This document shows, in pieces, positions 43,345 through 52,231 of a stretch of DNA of 64,000 nt (position 1 is the first letter of the stretch; each line of letters begins with the position of its first letter). The notes beneath the pieces are model-generated. The model was not told where the DNA came from and searched no databases. It worked only from the letters and a program-made list of their open reading frames with translations. Position numbers and translations under genes: made by a program. The DNA lies in contig NZ_AORL01000009.1 of the NCBI RefSeq assembly GCF_000383095.1, forward strand, positions 1 through 64,000, in the 5' to 3' direction. Origin of the DNA: Sphingomonas sp. PR090111-T3T-6A. GTDB lineage: Bacteria > Pseudomonadota > Alphaproteobacteria > Sphingomonadales > Sphingomonadaceae.

Positions 43345-44028
43345 TCAGGCGGTCCAGTCGACGACCGGCCAGCCGCGCTTCATTGCCAGTGCGCGCATCT
43401 TGGGGCTGGGCGTGGTGGCGAAGGCCTCGTCGGCCCATTCCATCACCGGCGCGTCCGAGGCGTGGTCCGAATAGAAGCGGACATGGACCTTCGAGCGATC
43501 GATGCCCTGCTGCTGGAACCAGGCCTCGATCATGCGGAGCTTGGCGGGGCCGTAGCAATTCTCGCCGTCGATCTTCGCCGTCACCCGCGCGTCGAGGCCG
43601 AGGATCGAGTTGGTGGCGATCACGTCGTCGAAGCGGAGCCTGGCCGCGATCGCCTCGACATAGAGGCGGTAGGACGCGGTCGCGAGCACGAGGCGGCGGC
43701 CGGCGGCGCGATCCTCCTCGATCTGGCGCAGCGCGCCCGGCAGCGTGTTGAGGCGCATCACGCGGTCGGCGAAGCTCGCCGTCACCGGCTCCAGATCGGC
43801 ACGGGAAATCTCGGAGCCGAGCAGCAGATGCTGGTTGATCTCCTTCAGCCGCGCGCGGGTGAAGAGCTTGAGCGCGTAGCCCAGCATCGCCAGCAGCGCT
43901 ACCGGCAGCAACAGCAGCCGCCACGGCGCGCGGGCAAGCGCCGCATGGATCAGGAAGGGCGTATAGGTGCCCGTCCGCGTGATGGTGCGATCCATGTCGT
44001 AGATCGCGATCTCCTGAACGCCGCTCAC
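43345..44028 (-). CDS. HAD-IB family phosphatase
   Basis: A 227-aa HAD-superfamily hydrolase with DxD motif in YDMDRTITRTG, motif II in LATASYRLY, and motifs III/IV at K-L-R-M and FYSDHASDAP. The cap insert contains a hydrophobic stretch (APWRLLLLPVALLAMLGYAL) like that of membrane-associated HAD-IB phosphatases acting on lipid phosphates. The GTG start at 44028 overlaps the stop of the NTP-transferase gene (GTGA). It is third in the cassette with the nucleotidyltransferase and the CDP-alcohol phosphatidyltransferase. Confidence 0.85.
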   Translation of the reverse strand: MSGVQEIAIYDMDRTITRTGTYTPFLIHAALARAPWRLLLLPVALLAMLGYALKLFTRARLKEINQHLLLGSEISRADLEPVTASFADRVMRLNTLPGALRQIEEDRAAGRRLVLATASYRLYVEAIAARLRFDDVIATNSILGLDARVTAKIDGENCYGPAKLRMIEAWFQQQGIDRSKVHVRFYSDHASDAPVMEWADEAFATTPSPKMRALAMKRGWPVVDWTA

Positions 44029-44789
44029 GCCCGCCCTTCCAACACCGCCTCGGCCAGTTCGAGGTCGGAAACCTTGTCCACGTCCACAGCCGCCAGCGGG
44101 TCCGAGAGGCCCACCATGCGGACATTCGCCCCCAGGCTCCGCCCGGCCCTCGCCACCGCGTCGTGCAGCGTGATGGTGCGGGTGAGCGCGCGCAGCAGGA
44201 GCATAGGCCCGAATCTGGCGATGAGCTTCCAGCCCTTCTTGCGGTCCTGCTCCACCGAGGCCCATGTCTCGATCACGGGCAATGCGGCGGGCGAGGCGAA
44301 ATAGAAAAGGTTGGCCCCCGTCCAGTCGCCGCTCCGGAAGCGCAGCCATGTCCGCTTCGATTGCGGGAAGCGGCTCTGCACCACCGCGCGCTCGACGACG
44401 CCCACCGCCACGTCGGCGCCCTGAGCCCCCGCCAGGAACTCGGCGATCGTCTCGGGGCGGAGCAGCGCATGGTCGGCGGTGGTGACGAACAGCGGGAAGG
44501 GCGCCTCCCCGCTCCTGAGCGCAGCCGCGATGGAGTTGGCGATGCCGGCCCCCGATTGCAGGAAGCCGATGCGCGGATCAGCGGGCAGCACGGCGGCGAT
44601 CGGCTCGACGTCCTGCGTCATCACGCGGACCTGCGCGACGTCGCTCGCCAGCAGCGTGGCGGCGACACGCGCCACCATCGGCGTGCCCGCGACGGGGATC
44701 AGCGCCTTCAGCGTCTGCCCACGCGTCGCCGCGAGCGGATCGACACCCGGCCGCCGCCCGGCGAGCAGCAGCGCCGTCAGGCCAGCCAC
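44025..44789 (-). CDS. MobA-like NTP transferase
   Basis: This 254-aa nucleotidyltransferase has the N-terminal signature LTALLLAGRRPGVDPLAATRG with TLKALIPVAGTPMVARV, typical of enzymes making NDP- or CDP-activated small molecules. A metal-binding Asp is in FVTTADHALLRPE. It overlaps both neighbours by a few bases. With the downstream HAD phosphatase and the upstream CDP-alcohol transferase it resembles separate-chain versions of inositol-phosphate cytidylyltransferase / phosphatidyltransferase systems, so a CTP-activated lipid headgroup is a reasonable guess. Confidence 0.8.
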   Translation of the reverse strand: MAGLTALLLAGRRPGVDPLAATRGQTLKALIPVAGTPMVARVAATLLASDVAQVRVMTQDVEPIAAVLPADPRIGFLQSGAGIANSIAAALRSGEAPFPLFVTTADHALLRPETIAEFLAGAQGADVAVGVVERAVVQSRFPQSKRTWLRFRSGDWTGANLFYFASPAALPVIETWASVEQDRKKGWKLIARFGPMLLLRALTRTITLHDAVARAGRSLGANVRMVGLSDPLAAVDVDKVSDLELAEAVLEGRA

Positions 44790-45898
44790 GAGACGATCTC
44801 CTTGCCGCCCGCGCGCTGCCTATAAGCCTGCCCCAGCCGGACCAGATGGAAGAGGCAGGACAGCCCCGTCCACCACGCCACCGCCAGCAGCCCCCAGTCG
44901 GGCCGCGACACCAGCAGGCTCGCGAACAGGATCACGACGTTGGGATTGCGCCGCGCGGTGATGAGGCGAAAGCGGCTGTCGGCGCGCTCCCACACATGGA
45001 TGTGCATCCCGAAGCTGGCGATGAACGCCCCCTCGATCAGCCGCTGCACGACATAGCCGGCAACCAGCACCGCCATGATCGTCCACAGCGTCGTCTGGCT
45101 GAACGCCAGCCCCCAGCCGGCGAGGCCGACGCCCCATGCCCAATACCAGAAGGGCGGATGGATCAGGTCCACGCCATGATCGAGGATATTGCCCCATTCG
45201 GAGCTGGTGCCGGTGCAGCGGGCGAGCTTCCCGTCCACCGTGTCCAGCACCATGAAGACCAGGCCGATCAGCAGGCCGGCGGCGAAATGCCCCTCCTTGA
45301 ACAGGAAGAAGGCCCAGATGCAGAGCGCCACGCCGATCGTCGTGATCATGTTGGGCGTCATCTTCGCATAGGCCGCCCAGCGCGTGATGTGGAAGGCCGC
45401 GCCCCGCCACAGATAGAGGGTGAGCAGATCCGTCACCCCCTTGTAGCTGGCATCGTAGCTTGCCTTCTCGATCATCGGCACGGCGTCGCGGGTGAGCGGA
45501 ACCAGATAGGCGTCTTCCCGCTTCCTCAGCGTCGCGTTGTAGAGGCTGGCGTCGGCCTCCGCGTCCTGCACGGTGAGGCCGAGCGCTGGCGGCAGCGCCG
45601 CCCCCGCCTCGATCGCCGCGACGACCGCCTCGGCGGTGGCCGCATCCGCCGCATGGACCAGCACCGGCCGTCCCCGCCACGTCACCGCGAGGCCGGCAGA
45701 ATCGCGGACATGCGCCAGCCACGCCGGGTCCCACGCGAAGCCGACATCCGCCACGATCACCGATCCGGCGGGCGGAACCCGATCCACCACCGCCAGTTTC
45801 GCTTTGGTGGCGAAGCGGCGCGCGCGCTCGGCCGGCGACAGGCCGAACACACGCGTCTCGTTGTGCCCGGCCTCGAGGAAAGAGACCTTGCTGTCCAT
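44777..45898 (-). CDS. CDP-alcohol phosphatidyltransferase
   Basis: A 373-aa protein. The C-terminal ~200 residues carry the CDP-alcohol phosphatidyltransferase motif D-G-x2-A-R-x8-G-x3-D-x3-D in TVDGKLARCTGTSSEWGNI followed by LDHGVD, within a multi-helix membrane domain. The N-terminal ~150 residues are soluble and have lost the motifs of the sugar-NTP transferases they resemble in length and position. I chose ATG 45898 because GGGAG lies just before it; ATG 45910 is close by. It is first in the three-gene cassette and diverges from the Mla-type operon. Confidence 0.85.
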   Translation of the reverse strand: MDSKVSFLEAGHNETRVFGLSPAERARRFATKAKLAVVDRVPPAGSVIVADVGFAWDPAWLAHVRDSAGLAVTWRGRPVLVHAADAATAEAVVAAIEAGAALPPALGLTVQDAEADASLYNATLRKREDAYLVPLTRDAVPMIEKASYDASYKGVTDLLTLYLWRGAAFHITRWAAYAKMTPNMITTIGVALCIWAFFLFKEGHFAAGLLIGLVFMVLDTVDGKLARCTGTSSEWGNILDHGVDLIHPPFWYWAWGVGLAGWGLAFSQTTLWTIMAVLVAGYVVQRLIEGAFIASFGMHIHVWERADSRFRLITARRNPNVVILFASLLVSRPDWGLLAVAWWTGLSCLFHLVRLGQAYRQRAGGKEIVSWLA

Positions 45899-46012
45899 AA
45901 TTACTCCCATGGTCGCCCTCTTGGCAGGTTTCGTCTTGTCGCGCATCTCAAGAAAAATCCGATATTCTCTGCGCTTGCCGGGCGTAACGATCTGCCGCAT
46001 CTTCGCCGCCGC

Positions 46013-47113
46013 ATGAGCCCTCACCCCGCAGACTTCTCAGAACAGGATCGCACGCTGCGCCTCACCGGCCAGTGGACGCTGGCCCAGCTCGGCAACGTGC
46101 CGAACCGGCTGGAAGAACTGGATTCCTCGCCCGAACGGGTCGACCTGTCCGAGATTCAGCGAATCGACACGGTGGGCGCGTGGCTGGTCCACCGCCTCCA
46201 GCGCGATCACGGCGCCGCGCTCGAAGGCGGCGATCCCAAGGCGCTCGAGCTGATCGAGAAGGTCGGCGGGGTCGACAAGCCGTTCCAGTCGCAGCCGGAT
46301 CAGCCCCCTTCCTTCCAGCGCGTGCTGGCGCAGGTGGGCGCCGCCACGATCAGCGCGGGGCGCACGCTGCTCGGCCTGCTCGAATTCTTCGGCGCGACGA
46401 TGGTGGCGGTGTGGGAGGTCCTCCTCGCGCCGCGCCGTTTCCGCGGCAACGCGGTGGTTCGCCAGATCGAGGTGGTCGGCATCGACGCGCTCGGCATCAT
46501 CGGGCTGATGAGCTTCCTGATCGGCATCGTCATCGCGCAACAGGGCGCGGTGCAGCTCCGCCAGTTCGGCGCCGAGGTGTTCACCGTCAACCTGATCGGC
46601 CGCCTCACCATGCGCGAGCTGGGCGTGCTGATGACGGCGATCATGGTCGCCGGCCGCTCGGGCTCGGCCTTCGCCGCGCAGATCGGATCGATGCGGCTGG
46701 CTGAGGAGGTGGACGCGATGCGCACCATCGGCCTCTCCCCCATGCAGGCGCTGGTGCTGCCGCGCGTGATCGCGACGCTGATCGCCATGCCGCTGCTCAC
46801 CTTCTACGCGATGCTGGTGGCGCTGGTCGGCGGCGGGCTGCTCTGCTGGCTCCAGCTCGGCATTCCACCCGTCACCTTCGTCGCCCGCATCCGGGAGGTC
46901 GTGCCGATGACCGACCTGTGGGGCGGGCTGCTGAAAGCGCCGGTGTTCGGCATGATCATCGCCATGGCCGGCTGCTTCCAGGGCATGCAGGTGGAGGGCA
47001 ATGCCGAGGAAGTCGGCCTGCGCACTACCGCGGCCGTGGTCCAGTCGATCTTCCTCGTGATCGTGCTGGATGCCTTCTTCGCGATCTTCTACACGGCGAT
47101 CGGCTGGATATGA
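46013..47113 (+). CDS. mlaE: MlaE-family ABC permease with N-terminal STAS domain
   Basis: This 366-aa protein joins an N-terminal STAS-like domain (about 1-95: LRLTGQWTLAQLGNVPNRLE, DLSEIQRIDTVGAWLVHRL) to the MlaE permease of five to six helices (about 105-366, with LMSFLIGIVIAQQGAVQLRQFG and RELGVLMTAIMVAGRSGSAFAAQIGSMR). In E. coli the STAS part is a separate subunit, MlaB. It forms the inner-membrane core of a phospholipid transporter with the next two genes. ATG 46013 was chosen. Its stop overlaps the ATPase start. Confidence 0.93.
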   Translation: MSPHPADFSEQDRTLRLTGQWTLAQLGNVPNRLEELDSSPERVDLSEIQRIDTVGAWLVHRLQRDHGAALEGGDPKALELIEKVGGVDKPFQSQPDQPPSFQRVLAQVGAATISAGRTLLGLLEFFGATMVAVWEVLLAPRRFRGNAVVRQIEVVGIDALGIIGLMSFLIGIVIAQQGAVQLRQFGAEVFTVNLIGRLTMRELGVLMTAIMVAGRSGSAFAAQIGSMRLAEEVDAMRTIGLSPMQALVLPRVIATLIAMPLLTFYAMLVALVGGGLLCWLQLGIPPVTFVARIREVVPMTDLWGGLLKAPVFGMIIAMAGCFQGMQVEGNAEEVGLRTTAAVVQSIFLVIVLDAFFAIFYTAIGWI

Positions 47114-47982
47114 CGACCCACGCAACCGCCCGGAAGCCACCGCCCGAGCCGGAGGTGGGAACGCCCATCATCTGCGTGCGCGGGCTCACCAACAGCTTCG
47201 GCCAGCAGGTCGTCCACCAGGATCTGGACCTCGACGTGCGGCACGGCGAGATCCTCGGCGTGGTCGGCGGGTCGGGCACGGGCAAATCGGTGCTGATGCG
47301 CTCGATCATCGGCCTCCAGCAACCCGACACCGGCGACATCCGCGTCTTCGGCGAGCAGACGCGCGACCGGGGCGAGAGCGAGACCAAGGATGTCCGCCGC
47401 CGCTGGGGCGTGCTGTTCCAGAACGGCGCGCTGTTCTCGACGCTGACGGTGGCCGAGAATGTCCAGGTGCCGATCCGCGAATATTATCCCGCGATCGACC
47501 AGCAGCTTCTCGACGAGATCGCCTCCTACAAGATCGTGGCGACGGGCCTTCCGGCGGAAAGCTCGAGCAAATATCCGTCCGAGCTGTCGGGCGGCATGAG
47601 GAAGCGCGCCGGCCTCGCCCGCGCGCTGGCGCTCGATCCCGAGCTGCTGTTCCTCGACGAGCCGACGGCGGGCCTCGATCCGATCGGCGCGGCCGCGTTC
47701 GACAATCTGATCCGCGCCCTCAAGGATCTGCTGGGGCTCACCGTGTTCCTCATCACTCACGATCTCGATACGCTCTATGCGATCTGCGACCGTGTCGCGG
47801 TGCTGGCGGACAAGAAGGTGGTCGCGGTCGGAACGATCCCGGAGCTACTGGCTTTGGATCATCCGTGGATACAGGAATATTTCAACGGCCCGCGCGGCCG
47901 GGCGGCCGAGGATTCCGCCGAGCGCGAGGCAGCCAGGAAACCGGCGCCGGAAACCGGCGATAACAGGGGCAAGACCGACTGA
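47110..47982 (+). CDS. mlaF: MlaF-type ABC ATPase
   Basis: A 290-aa ATP-binding subunit with Walker A GGSGTGKS, a Q-loop in VLFQNGALF, signature LSGGMRKR, Walker B LLFLDEP and a His switch in ITHDL. It powers lipid movement between membranes through the MlaE permease. The start overlaps the mlaE stop (ATGA), and its last base is the first base of the mlaD-like gene. The C-terminal ~30 residues are charged and extra to the fold. Confidence 0.93.
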   Translation: MTTHATARKPPPEPEVGTPIICVRGLTNSFGQQVVHQDLDLDVRHGEILGVVGGSGTGKSVLMRSIIGLQQPDTGDIRVFGEQTRDRGESETKDVRRRWGVLFQNGALFSTLTVAENVQVPIREYYPAIDQQLLDEIASYKIVATGLPAESSSKYPSELSGGMRKRAGLARALALDPELLFLDEPTAGLDPIGAAAFDNLIRALKDLLGLTVFLITHDLDTLYAICDRVAVLADKKVVAVGTIPELLALDHPWIQEYFNGPRGRAAEDSAEREAARKPAPETGDNRGKTD

Positions 47983-48929
47983 TGGAGACCCGCTCCAACC
48001 ATGTGCTCGTCGGCGGGGTCGTGCTCGCGATTCTGGCCGTGGCGCTCGCCTTCATCGTGTGGATGAGCCAGGTCGGCAACGGCCATCAGCGCCAGTACGA
48101 CATCTTCTTCCCCAATTCGGTGGACGGCCTCGCCAAGGGTTCGGCGGTCAATTTCTCGGGCGTGCCCGTCGGCAAGATCGACGACATCAAGCTCCTGCCC
48201 GACACGCCCGAGCTGGTGCGCGTGCGCATCTCGGTGGACGAGAACACGCCGATCCTGAAGGGCACCACCGCCACGGTGGCGGGCGTGGGTTTCACCGGCG
48301 TCAGCCAGATCAACCTCGGCGGCGCCACCAAGGGCCAGCCGCCGATCACCGATATCGGGCCGTTCGGCGTGCCCGTGATCCCCACCAAGCCGGGCGCGCT
48401 CGCGGGCCTGCTCAACTCGGCGCCGGAGCTTCTCAAGAAGCTCCAGATCCTGACCGATCGCGTCACCCAGCTTCTGGATGATCGCAACCAGAATTCGATC
48501 CACCACATCCTCGCCAATCTGGACAAGCTGTCGACCGATCTCGCCAGCCAGGGGCCGCAGTTGAAGCAGACGCTCGCCAATGCGCAGGTCGCGATCAAGC
48601 AGGCGGGCGACGCCGCGCAGCAGTTCGGCAAGCTGGCAGGGACCACCAACGAGCTGCTCGACCAGCAGGGCCGCCCGCTGCTCACCAACCTGAACAAGGC
48701 GGTGCTGTCCGCCCGGCAGAGCGCGGACAGCCTGAACGCGATGATCAACGACGCGCGGCCCGGCGTGCAGACGCTCAGCAAGGATACCGCTCCGCAGATC
48801 GACCAGCTCGTCCGCGACCTCTCCGAGATGGCCGAGGCGCTGACCGCGACGGCGAACAAGCTCAACTCGGGCGGCGCCGGCGGCGTGCTCGGCGGCGGCC
48901 GCCTGCCCGATTACAAGCCTCGGCATTGA
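47982..48929 (+). CDS. mlaD: MCE-domain lipid-binding protein (MlaD-type)
   Basis: A 315-aa protein with one N-terminal membrane anchor (VLVGGVVLAILAVALAFIVWM), a MCE domain (about 40-120: YDIFFPNSVDGLAKGSAVNF, VGKIDDIKLL, GVGFTGVSQINLGG) and a long C-terminal helix region (about 150-300) with coiled-coil character. The MCE domains form a periplasmic hexamer guiding lipid. It overlaps mlaF by one base and is followed by the lipoprotein gene, all one operon. Confidence 0.92.
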   Translation: METRSNHVLVGGVVLAILAVALAFIVWMSQVGNGHQRQYDIFFPNSVDGLAKGSAVNFSGVPVGKIDDIKLLPDTPELVRVRISVDENTPILKGTTATVAGVGFTGVSQINLGGATKGQPPITDIGPFGVPVIPTKPGALAGLLNSAPELLKKLQILTDRVTQLLDDRNQNSIHHILANLDKLSTDLASQGPQLKQTLANAQVAIKQAGDAAQQFGKLAGTTNELLDQQGRPLLTNLNKAVLSARQSADSLNAMINDARPGVQTLSKDTAPQIDQLVRDLSEMAEALTATANKLNSGGAGGVLGGGRLPDYKPRH

Positions 48930-48942
48930 GGGAACAGAGATC

Positions 48943-49533
48943 ATGAACGTCCGCACCCTGTCTCTCGCCGCGCTTCTGCCCGCACTGGCGCTCGCCGGCT
49001 GCGTGAGCTTCGGCCCCAAGCCGCCGCCCGAGCTGCTCCGCCTCACGCCCACGCAGGCCATGCCGGCGGGCCAGGAGATGCCGCTCACCGCCGGCCAGTC
49101 GGTGACGGTGCTGGTGCCGACCGCGCCGGCTGAGCTGTCCAACAACCGCATTCCGGTGCGCAGCGGCACCAGCCAGCTCGCCTATCTCAAGGGCGCGCAA
49201 TGGGCCGACGTGCCGGCGCGCCTGTTCCGCGACCTGCTCGCCGAGACGATCCGCACGCGCACCGGCCGCCCGGCGCTCGACGTGCGCGACTATCATCTGG
49301 CGCCGGGGATGCGGCTGTCCGGCCGTCTCCATGCCTTCGGGCTGGATGCGGGCTCGAAGCAGGTCGACGTCGTCTACGACGCCACCATCCAGCGCGAGGG
49401 CGGCCGCATCGAGACGCGCCGCTTCGAAGCGCACGCCCCGGCGGCGTCGATCGACGAGGTGGCGGTCGCACAGGCGCTCAACGCCGCCGCCAACGATGTG
49501 GCCGCGCAGGTGGCCGACTGGATCGGGAAGTAG
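48943..49533 (+). CDS. ABC transport auxiliary lipoprotein (PqiC-like)
   Basis: This 196-aa lipoprotein has signal peptide and lipobox LALAGC with Cys20, then the ABC-type transport auxiliary domain (VTVLVPTAPAELSNNRIPVR, LAYLKGAQWADVPARLFRD). Members sit with MCE systems and probably link the MCE assembly to the outer membrane, as PqiC does for PqiB. It is the last gene of the operon, followed by a hairpin. Confidence 0.88.
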   Translation: MNVRTLSLAALLPALALAGCVSFGPKPPPELLRLTPTQAMPAGQEMPLTAGQSVTVLVPTAPAELSNNRIPVRSGTSQLAYLKGAQWADVPARLFRDLLAETIRTRTGRPALDVRDYHLAPGMRLSGRLHAFGLDAGSKQVDVVYDATIQREGGRIETRRFEAHAPAASIDEVAVAQALNAAANDVAAQVADWIGK

Positions 49534-49543
49534 CCGGCTCGAA

Positions 49544-49566
49544 AGGGGCGGCGCGCAGCCGCCCCT
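49544..49566. terminator. Hairpin between the Mla-type operon and pepN
   Basis: AGGGGCGGC-GCGCA-GCCGCCCCT has a perfect 9-bp stem between converging genes. It probably works in both directions. Confidence 0.75.
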
Positions 49567-49573
49567 CCGCTCC

Positions 49574-52174
49574 TCAGGCGAGGCTCTTGGAAGCCTGCTC
49601 GAACACATCCTTGCTGAGGCCCGGCGTCGCGACGATGCGCTCCAGCTCGGCCTTCATCAGCGCCGAGCGCCTGGGCTCGAACCGGCGCCAGCGGCCGAGC
49701 GGCGGCACGAGCCGCGCCGCCGACTGCGGGTTGAGCTTGTCCGCCGCGAGGATCATGTCCGCCACGAAGCGATAGCCGCGCCCGTCCGGCGCATGGAAGG
49801 CATATTGGTTCGCCGCGAAGGCGCTCACCAGCGCGCGCATCCGGTTCGGATTGGCAAGCGTGAAGTCGGGATGCCCGGCCAGCCGCTCGACCGCCTCGGG
49901 CGTATCCTCGCGCGTCGAGAGCGCCTGCGTGGTGAACCACTTGTCGAGCACCAGCGCGTCGTCCCTGTAGCGCGCATAGAAGGCAGCAAGCGCCGTCTCG
50001 CGCTCGGCCGAAGTGCCGTTCGCCAGCACGCCGAGCGCGCCGTTGCGGTCGGTCATATTGTCCGCGCCCTCGAACTGGGCGAGCGCCAGCGCCGCCGAGC
50101 CCTCGGCCTCCGCCGCAGCGAGATAGCCGAGCGCCACCGTGCGCAGGCGGCGCAAGCCCTTGGCGGACGGGGTATATGCGAAGCGATTGGCGGCCGTCGC
50201 GGCGTAGGCCGCACGCCATTCGCCCTCCAGCTCACGGCCGAGGCGAACGCGCAACGCCTCGCGGGCGACGCGGATCGCCGCCGGATCGACCTCGGCAAGC
50301 TGGTCGCCGAGGAAAGCCTCGGTTGGCAGCATCACCGCCTCGCCGATGAAGGCCGCGTCCAGCGCCGGATCGGTGAGCGTGTTGCGCACCGCCTCGATCA
50401 CCGGGGCCGCATCCACATCGGCCCTCTGAATCGCGGCGACGAGCGTGTCGACCATAAGCTGCTGCATCGCCTCGAAGCGGGCGAAGGGATCATTGTCATG
50501 CGCCGAGAGGAAGGCGAGGTCGGCTACCGAACGGTTGGTTTCGACCACGACGGGCGCCGAGAAGCCGCGATTGATCGAGAGGACGGGCTGCTCGTCGATA
50601 CCCTCGAAGAGGATCTCGCCCGCCTCGTCGGCGAGGACGTGGACCTGCTCCTCGACGATCGGCCGGCCGCTCTTCGCGCCGAACAGCGCGATGCGTAAGG
50701 GGAGCGGCATGGGGCGCTTGTCGGGCTGTCCGGGCGTCGGGGGCACGGTCTGCTCCAGCGTCAGGCGGGCGCGGGCGGTGCCGGGCTCGTGGGTGAGCGC
50801 GGCGCGGAGGCGGGGCGTGCCGGCCTGCTCATACCAGCGGCGGAAGTCGGTGAGGTCGGTGCCGTTGGCGTCCTCCATCGCCTTCACGAAATCCTCGCAG
50901 GTCGCGGCCTCGCCGTCGTGCCGCTCGAAATAGAGATCGGTGCCGCGCCGGAAGCCGTCCGCCCCCAGCATGGTGTGCAGCATGCGGATCACCTCGGCGC
51001 CCTTGTTGTAGATGGTCGCCGTGTAGAAGTTGCTGATCTCCAGATAGGAGTCCGGCCGGATCGGATGGGCGAGCGGGCCGCCGTCCTCCGGGAACTGGGC
51101 GGCGCGCAGCACGCGGACGTCCTCGATCCGCTTGACCGCGCGGCTGCCCTGATCGGCCGAGAATTCCTGATCGCGGAAGACGGTGAAGCCTTCCTTCAGC
51201 GAGAGCTGGAACCAGTCCCGGCAGGTGACGCGGTTGCCCGACCAGTTGTGGAAATATTCATGCGCGACGACGCCGGCGATGGCGTCATAATCGCCATCGG
51301 TCGCCGTTTCCGGGTCCGCCAGGATGTAGCGCGAGTTGAAGATGTTGAGGCCCTTGTTCTCCATCGCGCCGAAGTTGAAGTCGGAGACGGCGACGATGTT
51401 GAAGATGCCGAGATCATATTCCCGGCCATAGACCTTCTCGTCCCACGCCATCGCGCTCTTCAACGCCGCCATCGCATGATCCGTGCGCGGCAGGTCCGCC
51501 TCGCGCACCCAGATGCCGAGCTGCACCTCGCGGCCGGACATGGTGGTGAACGTGTCGCGGTTGGCCTGAAGGTCGCCCGCCACCATCGCGAAGAGGTAGC
51601 AGGGCTTGGGGAACGGATCGTTCCACTCGGCCCAGTGGCGCCCTCCGCCGGCATCGCCCTCGCCGACCAGATCGCCGTTGGCGAGCAGCACCGGATAGGT
51701 GGCGCGGTCGGCGGTCATCCTCACCGTGTAGCGGGTGAGGACGTCGGGCCGATCGGGGAAGAAGGTGATGCGGCGGAAGCCCTCCGCCTCGCACTGTGTG
51801 CAGAGCAGGCCGCCGGACGCGTAGAGACCCATGAGCTGGGTGTTGGTCTCGGGGCTGAGCGCCACCTCGGTCTCGACGATGTGGGCGTCGCCCGGAAGAT
51901 CGATGAGGAGTTGCTCGCCCTCGATCCGCCATTCGCCCTCCGAGAGCGCGCGGCCGTCGACCGACACGGCGCGGGGGCGCATCCCCGGATCGCCGTCGAG
52001 CGCGAGCGGCGTGCCGCCCTCGTTGCGGACGACCTCCAGACGGGCGCGCACGATCGTCTCGGCGGCGTCCAGATCGCAATCGAGGCGAATGGCCGGCACC
52101 AGCCAGGCCGGCGGGCGATAATCCTGCCGGAGGATGGGCGCGGGCGGCGTAAGCGTGGCGGAATGCTGATCCAT
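49574..52174 (-). CDS. pepN: Aminopeptidase N (M1 family)
   Basis: An 866-aa zinc metallopeptidase that removes N-terminal residues from peptides. It has GAMENKGLN for substrate N-terminus recognition, HEYFHNW (HExxH) with the third zinc ligand in SLKEGFTVFRDQEF, and the long C-terminal alpha-solenoid seen in proteobacterial PepN. The ATG at 52174 starts the protein-like sequence (MDQHSATLTPPAPILRQDY). An upstream open frame is not coding. Confidence 0.94.
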   Translation of the reverse strand: MDQHSATLTPPAPILRQDYRPPAWLVPAIRLDCDLDAAETIVRARLEVVRNEGGTPLALDGDPGMRPRAVSVDGRALSEGEWRIEGEQLLIDLPGDAHIVETEVALSPETNTQLMGLYASGGLLCTQCEAEGFRRITFFPDRPDVLTRYTVRMTADRATYPVLLANGDLVGEGDAGGGRHWAEWNDPFPKPCYLFAMVAGDLQANRDTFTTMSGREVQLGIWVREADLPRTDHAMAALKSAMAWDEKVYGREYDLGIFNIVAVSDFNFGAMENKGLNIFNSRYILADPETATDGDYDAIAGVVAHEYFHNWSGNRVTCRDWFQLSLKEGFTVFRDQEFSADQGSRAVKRIEDVRVLRAAQFPEDGGPLAHPIRPDSYLEISNFYTATIYNKGAEVIRMLHTMLGADGFRRGTDLYFERHDGEAATCEDFVKAMEDANGTDLTDFRRWYEQAGTPRLRAALTHEPGTARARLTLEQTVPPTPGQPDKRPMPLPLRIALFGAKSGRPIVEEQVHVLADEAGEILFEGIDEQPVLSINRGFSAPVVVETNRSVADLAFLSAHDNDPFARFEAMQQLMVDTLVAAIQRADVDAAPVIEAVRNTLTDPALDAAFIGEAVMLPTEAFLGDQLAEVDPAAIRVAREALRVRLGRELEGEWRAAYAATAANRFAYTPSAKGLRRLRTVALGYLAAAEAEGSAALALAQFEGADNMTDRNGALGVLANGTSAERETALAAFYARYRDDALVLDKWFTTQALSTREDTPEAVERLAGHPDFTLANPNRMRALVSAFAANQYAFHAPDGRGYRFVADMILAADKLNPQSAARLVPPLGRWRRFEPRRSALMKAELERIVATPGLSKDVFEQASKSLA

Positions 52175-52231
52175 GTGCCAACCTCTAGGCATGGACAGAT
52201 GCGGTGACAACGGACACGGGCAACCCGAAGC

